64,000 bases of DNA from Catonia carolina (GCA_035578175.1 JAQMRL010000006.1:34155893-34219892), one strand, 5' to 3'; counted from the first letter of the stretch, positions 20,936 through 30,938 are shown. A program made the numbers and translations. The notes: a model not told the origin generated them from the letters alone.

Positions 20936-21140
20936 TGTTTAAGCAATAAAGAACAAGCCTTAAAACGAGACGGGAAGCAATGCTAGCGCCATTCGAGACG
21001 CCAACCGAGAGAGCCACGACGAAAGCACAACCGCACACGACACGACACAATTTACGAGTGGCCAACAAAGGGAAGAAGAAGGAAGAAATAGCAAAGAGGT
21101 CCACAAGACAGTGCAAACCCCGGTGCACAATGCCTTAACA
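20936..21140 (-). repeat. 3' LTR
   Basis: 205 bp, beginning TGTTAAGGC and ending AAACA in element (minus) orientation. It matches the copy at 25200-25404 base for base. The sequence just inside it (GGCGGGCGG, minus strand) is a weak polypurine-tract candidate. Confidence 0.92.
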
Positions 21141-21674
21141 TAACCGCCCGCCAAATCATTGACAAATGATTTCCAAAACGACGAACAATAACGGGGCCGC
21201 CCGCCCTGAACCAACGCAGGGCGCGGAAACGAAGCAACTAAAAGCCAAAACAAACGAGAAGCCTAGCACACAAACAAAAGCCTTGAAAACCCGCCCGCCG
21301 TGGAAGTCCCACGGGAGGGAATAAGCGAAGCAGCGAAGAAGAAGCCTGGAGACGAAACGAAGCCTGATGACGAAGCCTGAAGACGAAGCCAGAAGACGAA
21401 GCCTGAAGACGAAGTAGCAGAACGGAACATTTTGATGTGGCGTGATGCACGCGCGGGTGCACCCGGCCGACGTCGAACGGACATTTTCCACAGCCTGCGC
21501 GGAGGCAAACGGAAGCGGAGTATCTTGATGTGATCACCAGCGAGGGCTGGCAACCAGTAACGAAGCAAAATAAAACGAAGAACGAGAAAAAAACAACAGA
21601 AGAACGAAGAAATAAACGAAGAAACGAAAACGAATGTAGATGAAGTAAGCGGGAAACGAAGTGAAACAGAAGAG
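21141..21674 (-). other. 3' untranslated region with minisatellite
   Basis: Lies between the Gag-protease stop and the 3' LTR. It is rich in GAA/CGAA on the plus strand. Near 21352-21420 a 13-14 bp unit similar to GAAGCCTGAAGAC is repeated about five times. Several overlapping open frames of 60-167 codons cross it in different frames; their Phe/Ser/Leu-rich products look like composition effects. Confidence 0.6.
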
Positions 21675-24600
21675 TTAGTTGCCCAAAGGCAAAGCTAATT
21701 GGTACGCGGGTTGCGAAACAAAGTGACGAGTAGGCGAACAATTATGACGAGAATCTTGAATTGCGGTACGGCGAAATTCACAAACCTGTTGAGAGTGAAT
21801 CCGTGATTGAAGCTGGAGTGCCGAGCGAGATGTACGAAGGTTACACCAAGCATTGAACGAACGATGAGAGTTGAAATTACAATCATTCACCGGTTGTGAA
21901 TATTGTATACGACGAGTGGGGCCCCGCCCGCCAAGAGGGGCTAAAGGCGCGCGAAGAGCGTTAGTAGAGCATGAAGCGACTGAGGAGGGCCGATTGCCCT
22001 TTGGCGAAGCGATTTGTAGCGGTTTGTCAGCAGAGTGTGTGAGTGACGACGAGAAGCGATGATTCGAAGTGAGCTGGTTAGCCGTAGAATCGACTAAGGC
22101 GAGAGTAGCGGGTTTTGTCTGCGAAGTATCGATGATGGAGGAGGACTCGAAGCGGTTTGGCGAAGAGTGGATTGGAGGCGACTCAGTGGAAGCCTTCTGC
22201 GAGGACTTGAAGCGATTAGACGAGAAATTGATTGAAGACAACTTGGAGGGAGCCTTCAACGTAGAATTGGAGCGAGGCGTAGACTTGAAGCGACGATTTG
22301 ACGAAATACCAGCAGCAAGATCGGTCGAGATACTGGCGGAGTCGGTAGACGAAGCGAGACGAGAGTCAACAGCGATGATCTCGGGTGAAGCGGCGAATTG
22401 AATAGAAGGCGAAGAGACTGAAGTGTTACGAAGACGATTAGTTGAAGCAGCAGGGCGACTCGAAATGTTGTTGGAAGCAGGTGAAACAAGTAAGCAGTTA
22501 GGCGATTGAATATCAGAAACGATAGATTTGTTGAGCTCGGGGTTTGAGGTGACATCGGGGTCAATTTTCGAATTAACAGTGACACAAGTTTGATGATCAG
22601 CGGCGAGAATTTGAGGCGAGGTTGAATTTGGATTTAACGTGCGATTTTCTACAATAGATGATGCGGAGTCAGAAGCAGTAGCAGTTGACGAGGATGTAGC
22701 ATTGTTCGAGAAGACATATGTTAAGAGCGAATCGTTACTTGTAGCGGAATTAGGTGGTTGTATGTCGGGTAACTTGCCGAACAATACATAACCGAATACA
22801 GTGGATAAAGCGGATGGAGTGCCTTTAATTAAAGGCGTTTTACTGAAATCTAATATTTCTGAGAAGCAGTCAGCACCAAGCAGTAGGTCTACTGAATTGG
22901 GGCTGCGAAAACGAAAGTCGGCTAGCAGATGTTGAGAAAACTGTTCACCAACGGACTTATGAATGCGAGTACTAGGAAGGCGGTCTGATATTTTCTGAAT
23001 GACAGCAGCCTGAATCGGTAGGCGAAAATTAGAATTTTGCGGCGACAGAATTGTAAGGTTAGTAGTACCTTCGACGGAGGTGACTTGAGATGAAATGCCT
23101 TGTAGGCGCTTGGTGGTAGGCGCGATATCGAGTTGAAGAGAACGAGCGGCGTTGTAGGTTAAAATGCTGGACTGAGATCCGTTGTCAATCACAGCGCGAA
23201 GTGGAACAATTTTGCCGGATGAGTTGACTGCGTGAACGATAGCGGTGCCTAACAGCGCGGTTTGGCCGTCAAGGCGACAAGAAAGTGAATAATCAGTGGG
23301 TTGGTTAACAACAATTGACGAAGACGATGAATTTTTAGTAGCTACCGGCTTATCAGCAGAACAGGTAGCGCAGGAATCGATTGACGGAGTTGCGATAGTA
23401 GTATTTTGAATCGAAGATGAAGAATTCACAAGTAGGCACCCGGTAGATGGTGGGTCGTTATCCGGATGTACGGCAAGATGAGACGAACTAGCAGTTGGCG
23501 AACTATGCGGGTTGACAACAGAAGCGGTGGGCGAACTCGATTGTTGAGCGTTGCGGTCGATATGTAGCAGCGTATTATGCGATTTTGACTGGCAGATACG
23601 ACAACGTTTATTTGAGTTGCAGTTACGGCGGTCATGGTGTCCAAAACAGGCGAAACAGAGTTTGAGACGAGAAATAATTTTGTAACGGTTATCGACAGTT
23701 TGCGACAGAAATTCACTGCAGTTGTGAAGCGAGTGAAGGTTAGATTCGCACGAAAGACATTTGATTGAGTTTGATTTAACGAAAAACGAAGGTACATTAT
23801 CAGAATTAGGAGACGGCAAAATAGGACTACGATGACTGTGTACAGAATTGAAATTATCGGTTACCGGGTTAGCTGAGTCCGGTTGATCGAGGTTTGAAAT
23901 AGTAGTGCCAATGTCTTGCGCTTTATTTAGCATTTCAAAAGATTGCATTCTGGAAGTTACGAAGTTTAATAGTTCAGAATAACTTGGAATCTTAGTGGCG
24001 TCGCGTTGGGATTCAAATAATTCCTTAGTGATATTATCCAAATTGTTGTATGCCATAGAAAACAATAGAAAGTCCGCTAAGTTTATATTTAATAGCTGTA
24101 GGGCGCCAACGGCGGAAGTATGAATGCTAACATACTGTTTATAATTTTGATATGATGGACTTGCGAATTTATCGAAATTACTGATTTGCGAAAAATGCAT
24201 ATGAGCGACACGTCTGTCGTTAGCGTACCTGTTGTTAATTAATTGGTAAGCTAATTGGTAATTTGCAGAAGTCAAAGGTAGATAAGATATTATTTGCAAC
24301 GCCTCACCGCGCAAACTAGACCTAAAATAATGCAATTTTTGAATGTCGGACAGTTGTTCGGAGTTATGGACTAGTTCATTGTATAAGGATATAAAATTTT
24401 GAAACTCAGACAGATTTCCATCGAAGCTAGGAATTTTTATTTTCGGTAGATATGTAGTTGGCGAAATTACATTAGGTTTGTTATCGATTAAACTAGTATT
24501 AGTCATATGAGCGATAATTTGAAAATATTTTGTTTCAAAGTCAGTTTGGATGATAGCGATTTGGTTTTCAAAGTCTTCAGAATATGCCTTATTTAGTAGA

Positions 24601-24791
24601 TCAATTAATTTATTTTGGAGTGGTTGGAAATCTGAAAATATTCGTTCAGCCTCAATTTTGAACGCATCATTGGGTGCAGAAATGGATTGCACGTGTGTTA
24701 ACGTATTTAATGATCTGATTAGTTGACGACACTTTGTGAAAATTTGCTCAGCATTGTCCATATTGAATGCAGTAAGCGAGAATAACGACAA
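21675..24791 (-). CDS. BEL/Pao-type Gag-protease polyprotein
   Basis: A 1038-residue frame. Residues 110-290 match the BEL-type Gag core (DUF1759-like): LPKIKIPSFDGNLSEF, then the QKLHYFRSSLRGEA box. Residues 344-410 hold cysteine/histidine clusters (CLSC, CFACFGHHDRRNC, CRICQSKSH) of the zinc-knuckle type, for RNA binding. Residues 505-660 resemble the A17/DUF1758 aspartic protease, with VIDNGSQSS (active-site D536), LLLGADCF and FGYVLFG. In normal BEL elements the reverse transcriptase begins here. Instead, about 370 residues rich in Ser, Thr and Asn follow, and the frame ends. A start at Met11 is also possible. The product could form particles and cut itself but not copy RNA. Confidence 0.85.
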   Translation of the reverse strand: MSLFSLTAFNMDNAEQIFTKCRQLIRSLNTLTHVQSISAPNDAFKIEAERIFSDFQPLQNKLIDLLNKAYSEDFENQIAIIQTDFETKYFQIIAHMTNTSLIDNKPNVISPTTYLPKIKIPSFDGNLSEFQNFISLYNELVHNSEQLSDIQKLHYFRSSLRGEALQIISYLPLTSANYQLAYQLINNRYANDRRVAHMHFSQISNFDKFASPSYQNYKQYVSIHTSAVGALQLLNINLADFLLFSMAYNNLDNITKELFESQRDATKIPSYSELLNFVTSRMQSFEMLNKAQDIGTTISNLDQPDSANPVTDNFNSVHSHRSPILPSPNSDNVPSFFVKSNSIKCLSCESNLHSLHNCSEFLSQTVDNRYKIISRLKLCFACFGHHDRRNCNSNKRCRICQSKSHNTLLHIDRNAQQSSSPTASVVNPHSSPTASSSHLAVHPDNDPPSTGCLLVNSSSSIQNTTIATPSIDSCATCSADKPVATKNSSSSSIVVNQPTDYSLSCRLDGQTALLGTAIVHAVNSSGKIVPLRAVIDNGSQSSILTYNAARSLQLDIAPTTKRLQGISSQVTSVEGTTNLTILSPQNSNFRLPIQAAVIQKISDRLPSTRIHKSVGEQFSQHLLADFRFRSPNSVDLLLGADCFSEILDFSKTPLIKGTPSALSTVFGYVLFGKLPDIQPPNSATSNDSLLTYVFSNNATSSSTATASDSASSIVENRTLNPNSTSPQILAADHQTCVTVNSKIDPDVTSNPELNKSIVSDIQSPNCLLVSPASNNISSRPAASTNRLRNTSVSSPSIQFAASPEIIAVDSRLASSTDSASISTDLAAGISSNRRFKSTPRSNSTLKAPSKLSSINFSSNRFKSSQKASTESPPIHSSPNRFESSSIIDTSQTKPATLALVDSTANQLTSNHRFSSSLTHSADKPLQIASPKGNRPSSVASCSTNALRAPLAPLGGRGPTRRIQYSQPVNDCNFNSHRSFNAWCNLRTSRSALQLQSRIHSQQVCEFRRTAIQDSRHNCSPTRHFVSQPAYQLALPLGN

Positions 24792-25199
24792 AGGATAAGC
24801 AAAAATCGGATAAACAACGTTGGTGCAATATTAATAATAATACAAAACAACAAATGTAAATAAACAATTCGATTAAATAAACAGCTGACGTTTTAATGAA
24901 TGAAAAATCTCGACCAATCAGAATGAGACAGCGGACAGCTGATGACGGCGCAGACCGCACTTACTACATGTGATAGTAACAACTGCGCAGTATGAACCAA
25001 AATTACAAAGATGGATTTGATTTGTAAGAAAAAATGGCTACCGAAGTATGAAAACGTGCGTGAATTGGCGCGAACACAACGAAGCGTGGGTCCACCCCCC
25101 TCTCGCGTACTATACGAATACAAACACGAATGTTTAGCAATTTTAAGACACTGTAAAACCAATAATGCACTGATTTTATCCACGACCGGAGGACCAAAA
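24792..25199 (-). promoter_or_regulatory. 5' leader with primer-binding-site candidate
   Basis: Between the 5' LTR and the Gag start. Three bases inside the LTR, the minus strand reads TGGTCCTCCGGTCG (about 25183-25196), which begins with the TGG expected to pair with the CCA end of a primer tRNA. The first bases would fit a tRNA ending in AGGACCA, but I cannot assign the tRNA with confidence. Confidence 0.55.
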
Positions 25200-25404
25200 T
25201 GTTTAAGCAATAAAGAACAAGCCTTAAAACGAGACGGGAAGCAATGCTAGCGCCATTCGAGACGCCAACCGAGAGAGCCACGACGAAAGCACAACCGCAC
25301 ACGACACGACACAATTTACGAGTGGCCAACAAAGGGAAGAAGAAGGAAGAAATAGCAAAGAGGTCCACAAGACAGTGCAAACCCCGGTGCACAATGCCTT
25401 AACA
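25200..25404 (-). repeat. 5' LTR
   Basis: 205 bp, the same base for base as the 3' LTR. In a BEL/Pao element it would contain the promoter and polyadenylation signal; the minus strand has TTTATTGC close to its inner end. Confidence 0.92.
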
Positions 25405-25409
25405 GCTAT

Positions 25410-26017
25410 GGTTATCGTGATAATTTATTAGTTAAAAATTTCAATTATTATTTAATTTTGATGTCAAAAATACACTCAAATTCATCCTTTTATCGCTATG
25501 CAAGTATTTTTTATACAAAAAGTTATCCTTTGTTAGCGTGTCTAATTAATTATATAAAAATAATTTTTGAAAAGTCTCTCTAAAATTTATTGTGGCGTAT
25601 TAATAAAGTATTTTATATAATTCATTAAAATTCAGACATATTTTAATGAATCTGTTTTTTTAAAAATTAATTAGGTTTATTAATCAAAAGAGATTGAAAA
25701 TTCAAAAGATATGTTTCTGGTTATACTTACTCATTTCTTTTTATTCTGGATTTACTTTTTTAATCAAGACTATAGTCTGCCAAGTATTTTCCCATTGTAT
25801 GAATAATTTGTAATCATAACCGCTTCAAAGAATATGGAGATCTTAGAGTAAAAAATTGGAGAAAATGATGTCTTATTTCTTTTTTCTTGCATTTAGAAAA
25901 TTTAGGTGAAAGGAACCGTATACGTCATTCGTAATGAGTAACTCCTCATTTCTTATCATTTTCTGTAAAAAATCTTTGTTAGAACTGAGTAAAATAAAAT
26001 ATTTTCATTCAAAATAT
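25410..26017. other. AT-rich stretch, nothing recognised
   Basis: Non-coding AT-rich sequence up to a possible LTR-like repeat fragment. Confidence 0.5.
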
Positions 26018-26075
26018 TGTAGCACTGAAGTATAGGTTCGTTCGGGATCTGTGTATGATAAATAAAAACCAAACG
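26018..26075 (+). repeat. Dispersed repeat P, 5' end fragment
   Basis: Shares TGTARCACT, then GGTTCGTTCGGGATCTG and AATAAAAACC, with sequences near 34297 and 59234. The three align over roughly 60-110 bp. It begins with TG like an LTR. It is cut here by the tail of a LINE X fragment. Confidence 0.4.
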
Positions 26076-26605
26076 TTCTTCTTCTTCTTCTTCTACTCCT
26101 CCTCCTCCTCCTCTTTTATGGATTAGGCATATTGCCTGTTCCAGCTTCTAAACATCTTTTTTGTGGTCTACCCAACGGCCGTACTTCTTGCGGATGGTAT
26201 TGTAGGGCCAGTAGCGGATATCAATCCTCTTGTATGCAGGGTATATGTCGTAACCACCTCTCCATACATCATTCATCCTCTGCCTCCCAGTTTCCGTTCT
26301 ACCCAAATCATGCTGGATTGTCTCACACTTGATGCGATCCCTAAGTGTTGTTCCTCTCACCGATCTCAAAAAACGCATCTCAGCTGGTTTCAACTTCCTG
26401 TTCTCAGATTCCTTGGGACCCTTGTTTCATTACTGCACAAAAAAATAGGTAATGCTATTACATCATACAGCCTCAACTGCGTTTCTTTCCGGGCTTGGTT
26501 TAAATATTCTACTTATGTAACCGCAAACACGTTGAAACCTAGAAACTTTTGTTCTTACATCAAATTCCTCTTCATACGTAATATCACAACTATCTTTGAT
26601 TTATA
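26076..26605 (-). pseudogene. LINE X-related 3' fragment
   Basis: Minus-strand reading gives SCDITYEEEF and VSRFQRVCGYI at the upstream end, then, after breaks, AEMRFLRSVRG and ending near RWVDHKKD. These match YLGCDVTYQQG, IHRFQHICGTI and AEMRFLR of the LINE X exemplar in the same order. The tail is (GAA/GGA)n, read as TTC/TCC at 26079-26114 on the plus strand. It is 5'-truncated and frameshifted; no clear target duplication remains. Confidence 0.7.
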
Positions 26606-26652
26606 ACAATTAATAATTACAAATAATTATTAAACTTTAGAAAGCTAAAATA

Positions 26653-27570
26653 CGAGGTTTGATCAAAAAATAACGTGATTCTTTTAATTTCGCGGGTTTT
26701 GTAAATCCGATTCCAAAAATGTTGCTTTTCCCTCGTTGGTAAACTTGTTTCTAACATTTGTTCACATTTTCAACCATTTTGAATGTACATTTTATTTTTA
26801 GTAGTTGAAAAAACTACACGTGTTTGCATTTGCTCGCCGATTTGTCACTTCCGAAAAATGGATCAAAGAGTTTGCATTAATTTTGTGTGAAAAGTAATAC
26901 CAAGGGTAGTACCACATTCGAAATGTTGACAGTGGCTTTTGGTGAATTTACTATGAGTAAAACAAGAGTTTATGAGTGGTAAAAATGGTTAAAAATGGTC
27001 GTGAAAACGTTGACGATGGCGACCGCCCTGGATGCCTTAGTACATCAATAACCGAGGACAGCGTCGTAGAAGTGAGGAAATGATCTGAAAGATTGCAGAA
27101 TCACTATCAGAGATATTACTGATAAGGTTGGTATACCATTTGGATATCAAGCAATTTTTCAGATGTTTTGGGCGTGAAAAGCGTGGCAGCAAAGTTCTTT
27201 CCAAAATTACTAAATTTTGAACAAAAAGAACGTCGAATGGATTTCGCCCAAGAACTGGTGAATGAAGTCAACACTGGTCATAACAGGTGACAAAACATGG
27301 GTGTATGGATATTTGGTTTTGTCGTTTCTAGAGAACCATGAAAAGACGACGTTTTAGTCCATCGTTTTATGTCATCGATGGCATAAAAAAGAATCACTAA
27401 AGGAGCTGAAAGCTATACCAAAAGTGAGTTTCAGAAGTGTTTCAATGAGTGGAAAAAGCGCTGGCACAAGTATATTATATCTGAGGGGAATCACTTTGAG
27501 GGAGGGGGACAAAATTGACATAGATGAATAAAAAAAATTATTTTTTAAGAAAAGCTAAAATTCCCGTTAT
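26653..27570 (+). pseudogene. Degenerate mariner transposon
   Basis: Begins after TA with CGAGGTTTGATCAAAAA, a mariner-type terminal repeat. A transposase start may lie at 26858 (MDQRVCIKF). It continues through frameshifts with MSKTRVYEW, NGRENVDDGDRPG, IRDITDKVGIPFG, a QKERRMDFAQELV-like stretch and GDKTWVYGY, the box holding the first catalytic aspartate. A C-terminal CFNEWKKRWHKYI follows and stops near 27531. The region with the second and third acidic residues is deleted. The right terminal repeat is truncated after TTCCCGTTAT. Confidence 0.75.
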
Positions 27571-28059
27571 CAGTCGAAACTTAAAATGGGTAAATTTAAA
27601 AATTTCTTTAAAGAAATATTTCAAAACAAAAATAACGTGAAAGTGTTATTACTTAATTCACCATCAATCTTGAAACTCACAATGATATGATATATACTTT
27701 AGTGCATGTGCAGTAAATATGAAACACATGACCTGGAGGTAATGTCTGGTTAGTAGCGATACTGATACACACGACAGTTAAAGTTTTCAGCAAAATTTAT
27801 GATGAAGTTAAACAAATAATATAGTAATAACAGAATTCTACAATAATTTTTTGTCATCAGGTATTTCAATACAGGAGAATTTTCTGTGAAAATTGTCGGT
27901 TCTCGATTATGTAAACAAATACAAACAGACAAAACGTTTTATGCTGCATTATTGTTATACAATAGTACTATTATTAAACAGATATCAGAATTCACAAAGG
28001 ATTCTGTGTTTGACAGTTTAGTCCGAACACCACATCATCTGATTGACAATAGTGTCACC
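27571..28059. other. AT-rich stretch, nothing recognised
   Basis: Non-coding AT-rich sequence. Confidence 0.5.
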
Positions 28060-28400
28060 GGATAAGCCTCTCATGTATCTGGGATCACTCTCTCTCCCCC
28101 ATCCCTCCAAAATCTCTCTGTCTTTTCCCTTCGATCTATATATCTCTCTCAGTACTCCACTTGGCTTTGTTCCACTGATTGTAAGCTGCCACTTGATATA
28201 GGTATCTATACCACTCAAACATATCACCCGTCCATATCTCTATCTCTCTTTCGTCCTTTACAATCCAATCTCTCTCTCTCTTCATTTTATCAGTCCTCTA
28301 TATTACTATTGCACTTTCACCAATTCTACCCCTCTTCATTTGATTCACTGCTCTTATTCTCAAAAGCTTACCAATACAGTTAAACCTACATGACGATGGA
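28060..28400 (-). pseudogene. Possible LINE 3' remnant
   Basis: The minus strand is AG-rich and has near-open frames (for example 28018-28227) with pieces such as YRYLYQVAAYNQWNKAKW and RSKGKDREILEGWG. The Trp-rich, basic composition resembles the C-terminal part of some LINE proteins, but I see no diagnostic motif and cannot place it in families X, Y or Z. It may be something else. Confidence 0.2.
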
Positions 28401-28725
28401 AAGAGGTGTATTTCTAACCCTGCACCAACGTACTTTCGTTAGCATCCCTCTCTATCTATACTTACCGAATCCCATTGCACATATTGTTTAATAACATTCC
28501 AATAATATCATTTCACCGTGACTGACACATAATCGTCTACTTTGTCAGTTTATACTGCAGATCACTGACACTTTGTGTTGGTTACTAGTAATTATTACTG
28601 CGCTTCCTTCAGTCACATTACTGGTATCAGTCATATGGAGGTACTAATCTTTAATTAATTTCTAGTTTTGAAAAATAGAATAGGTTGAAAATTAAAACTA
28701 CTTTTAAACCATAAAGTAACTGTAT
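28401..28725. other. Spacer, nothing recognised
   Basis: No feature recognised. Confidence 0.45.
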
Positions 28726-28850
28726 TTACCCATAACTGGCAGGTGGATTATTAAATTATTTGCACTTGATCTACAAGTTCCAGAGCTACAAAAAAATTCT
28801 ATTTCTTATCACATGTCAGCCAATTATATGATTGAAGCATTTAAGAACTG
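28726..28850 (+). mobile_element. SINE-like retroposon, copy d, 5' part
   Basis: First 125 bp of a SINE copy, from TTACCCATAACTGGCAGG to AAGAACTGAA. The rest of the same copy resumes at 29523, missing only about 18 bp of consensus, so a foreign segment splits it. Confidence 0.65.
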
Positions 28851-29522
28851 AACAATTGTAATGCTAGTTAGAATAAAACCAGCACGGCGAACTGGACCAA
28901 TTTATGTAAGATATGAAGTCAGGTAACCCAAGGAGGCGACCTTCACCAATTTATGTGTTAATAAGTACGAGTAGTAATCAGGCATTACGACCTGAAATTG
29001 TTTTTGAAGTAAAGACCAAGATTTCCCGTAACTTAAACCCGGAGTGGAAAACCATCATTGTGATTTCCACCAGGAAAACCTCAAAGGCAGTCCACGCCCA
29101 GTCATACGATGACGGAAAATGTGGTTCCTATCTCAAAAACTTCGGGCCTCCACCAACCGAATTTTCGGATCCAATTCAGAAACTGAAATTGGAAACCTAA
29201 GGAATTTGGTAACCCTTTTTCAGATGAAGCGAAGTCAACGTAGAATCAGACATGGTAGAGCATGAAAAATTACCTTGAATACAGCGAAGGTGAGATTTAA
29301 AAAAAAACGAATAATAATTTAAAAAAAGTTTTAAAAAAATTTATCTGTAAAGCCTAAACGATAGAATTTATGAACATAAAATAATCTGAAATAAAACTGC
29401 GTAATTCTAAAACATTTTTAAAAATCATTAAATAAACCAAAAAAACTTAAAAACGGAATTTGACATGTTTTTTGAAGGCAGTAGGCTGAGAAAAACATTA
29501 CACAGGTAATGACTAGTGTAAT
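28851..29522 (+). other. Unclassified 670-bp insertion with a 95-codon frame
   Basis: Interrupts SINE copy d. A short direct repeat, GTAATGCTAGT near 28858 and GTAATGACTAGT near 29506, may be a degraded target duplication. A plus-strand frame at 28913-29200 (95 residues) contains RPEIVFEVKTKISRNL and NFGPPPTEFSDP. It is less AT-rich than its surroundings and runs into A-rich sequence, which would suit a retroposed transcript. I do not recognise the protein and cannot say whether it is expressed. Confidence 0.4.
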
Positions 29523-29721
29523 AGACACTAGTCAGAGTTATCTCCTCTGAAACTAATGAATTTTATTATACAGCGGTGATTGAAGTTGAAGGTGTCCTTT
29601 GCAGGTTGGAATATAGATGCTTTTCAGAGGGCCTAGTATGCTGATAAGCATACTTTTCTACTCAGTGAGGAAGGCCATGGTAAACTAAAACACTCCTCGT
29701 TTTACTTAGTAAAGCCTCTAC
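29523..29721 (+). mobile_element. SINE-like retroposon, copy d, 3' part
   Basis: Resumes at AGACACTAGTCAGAG and runs to AAAGCCTCTACA; the final hairpin and AAC tail are lost. Confidence 0.65.
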
Positions 29722-29829
29722 AATAAAAAAATATTAAAAAAATTTTTTTTCCTTCTGGGATATTTATTATTTAAAGATATTTTGCTATTTATTTTCAACT
29801 ATTTAATTATAAATATCTCAGAAGAAAAT

Positions 29830-29970
29830 TTAAAAAATCTGGTGTGAATCATTCACACGACTATTTCTTACCAATGTAAACGATGAGCAATATAACTAAC
29901 ATTTTAATCATGAGTGAATGATGTAAAGTAAAAATCATTCTCTATAACACTTAAAAATATATGGAAAGTC
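29830..29970 (+). repeat. Dispersed repeat R, copy 1
   Basis: Starts AATCTGGTGTGA and contains a short hairpin (GTGTGA-ATCAT-TCACAC), then CGAC, CCAATGTAAA and GAGCAATATAAC. Copies occur at 44690-44768 and 58918-59065. No coding content; class unknown. Confidence 0.55.
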
Positions 29971-29981
29971 AGTAATTGACG

Positions 29982-30089
29982 CTGCAGCCCGGCTCGCAAC
30001 GAGCGAGATTTTGTCTTCCCCTTCACTTTTCCTTGTCGCTTGAATGCTTTCTTTTTATTCTCCGGTAGTTGCAAATGGAATGAAGGCAA
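29982..30089 (-). pseudogene. Histone H2A 5' fragment
   Basis: On the minus strand 30038-29982 codes RQGKVKGKTKSRSLRAGLQ. This matches the highly conserved start of histone H2A (GKxKSRSxRAGLQ region, established knowledge) with very few changes. Homology stops abruptly after LQ at 29982: the histone fold is absent and unrelated sequence, bordered by repeat R, follows. The first residues and start codon are also altered. It is the 5' end of a histone gene cut off by a rearrangement and not a functional gene. A CCAAT-box promoter region lies directly upstream on the same strand. Confidence 0.75.
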
Positions 30090-30099
30090 TTCTTAACCG

Positions 30100-30262
30100 G
30101 CGCTTTATTTACGTGTTCCGTCCTTATCTCCTATTGGTCGGGCCGTTGCAGCCTCTCTCTGATTGGCTGCGTTACTGCAGTCATCAATAAAGCTCTCCTA
30201 TTGGTCGGGCTGTTGCAGCCTCTCTCTAATTGGCTGCCGTTACTGCATTTAGCATAAATAGA
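30100..30262. promoter_or_regulatory. Histone-type divergent promoter remnant
   Basis: Upstream of the H2A fragment are four inverted CCAAT boxes (ATTGG at 30133, 30162, 30200 and 30229), produced by a tandem duplication of about 67 bp. TATA-like elements lie on either side: TAAATAAAG on the minus strand (30104-30112), facing H2A, and CATAAATA on the plus strand (30253-30260). H2A and H2B genes commonly share such a divergent promoter (established). No H2B coding sequence follows on the plus side. Confidence 0.65.
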
Positions 30263-30937
30263 AGACCTAAAAGAAAAAGATTCTTAAAAAAAAGTTGTCT
30301 ATTATTTTATTTCTTTTAACTTTGATAATATACATTTCTGTCATTAAATGCATACTAAAGCACAATCTTAAAAAATCCCATTTTGTACCGATTTCGAAGA
30401 GCAAAATACACAAAATAATCATTTATTAACGATAAACTAAAAGAAGTAACTCCCGAAATTGTAGCGCCACTACCTCAAAAGAGTGTAGCACCTATTTCAC
30501 TGTACCACACATGGAAATTTAAATGGCAGCATCCATTCCCCCAAATTCCTTTCGGTGACCCGGGTTTATGGCAGCTATCATCGTTTTAAGGGTACAGTCA
30601 GTATATTCGGAACATGCCCGCATCGAATTGCTATGCTGTACACTTGAATTAATACATAGCAATTTATTTGAGATTTTTTTGGTCGCATTTTTAGCGATAA
30701 GCGCTCGGTAGGAATTTTGGCATGGACATTTTATTTTTATACGCCTAAGAATCTATTAATACCCCCAAATCGCCCAAAAAATTGCTAAATATTTTTAAAA
30801 CAGCATAATTACTTTACAAGTGAAGAAAAACTTCCAGGAAATAATACATGTTAGTCCTTATAAAAACCATAAAATGATTAGACACAGAATCGGTGTGGTA
30901 AATATCCAAAAAACCGGATTATAGGATATAACGGAAG
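30263..30937. other. Spacer, nothing recognised
   Basis: AT-rich sequence with a mildly GC-richer patch at 30455-30640; no coding or repeat relation seen. Confidence 0.45.
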
Positions 30938-30938
30938 T

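Larger units (their letters stand above)
20936..25404 (-). mobile_element. Non-autonomous BEL/Pao-type LTR retrotransposon
   Basis: A 4469-bp element in minus orientation. Both ends carry the same 205-bp LTR (TG...CA), with no difference between the two copies that I can find. The 5-bp target duplication GCTAT is intact at 20931-20935 and 25405-25409. Between the LTRs are a leader with a primer-binding-site candidate, one ORF coding Gag and an aspartic protease, and a 530-bp GA-rich tail region. There is no room for, and no trace of, reverse transcriptase, RNase H or integrase. Identical LTRs mean it inserted recently, so the missing enzymes must have come from another element. Confidence 0.88.

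Noticed and set aside
21238..21741. A 167-codon minus-strand gene downstream of Gag-protease, as a possible env or accessory gene
   Set aside because: Overlapping frames of similar length exist in all three minus frames over the same GA-biased, minisatellite-containing stretch; no motif supports coding.
25011..25250. A 79-codon plus-strand frame spanning the LTR edge
   Set aside because: Antisense to the element leader and LTR; no domain.
28040..28070. Another terminus of the L2 family (TGTCACCGGAT)
   Set aside because: The match is 11 bp only and lies within an AG-rich, possibly LINE-derived frame; no stem-loop or tail follows.
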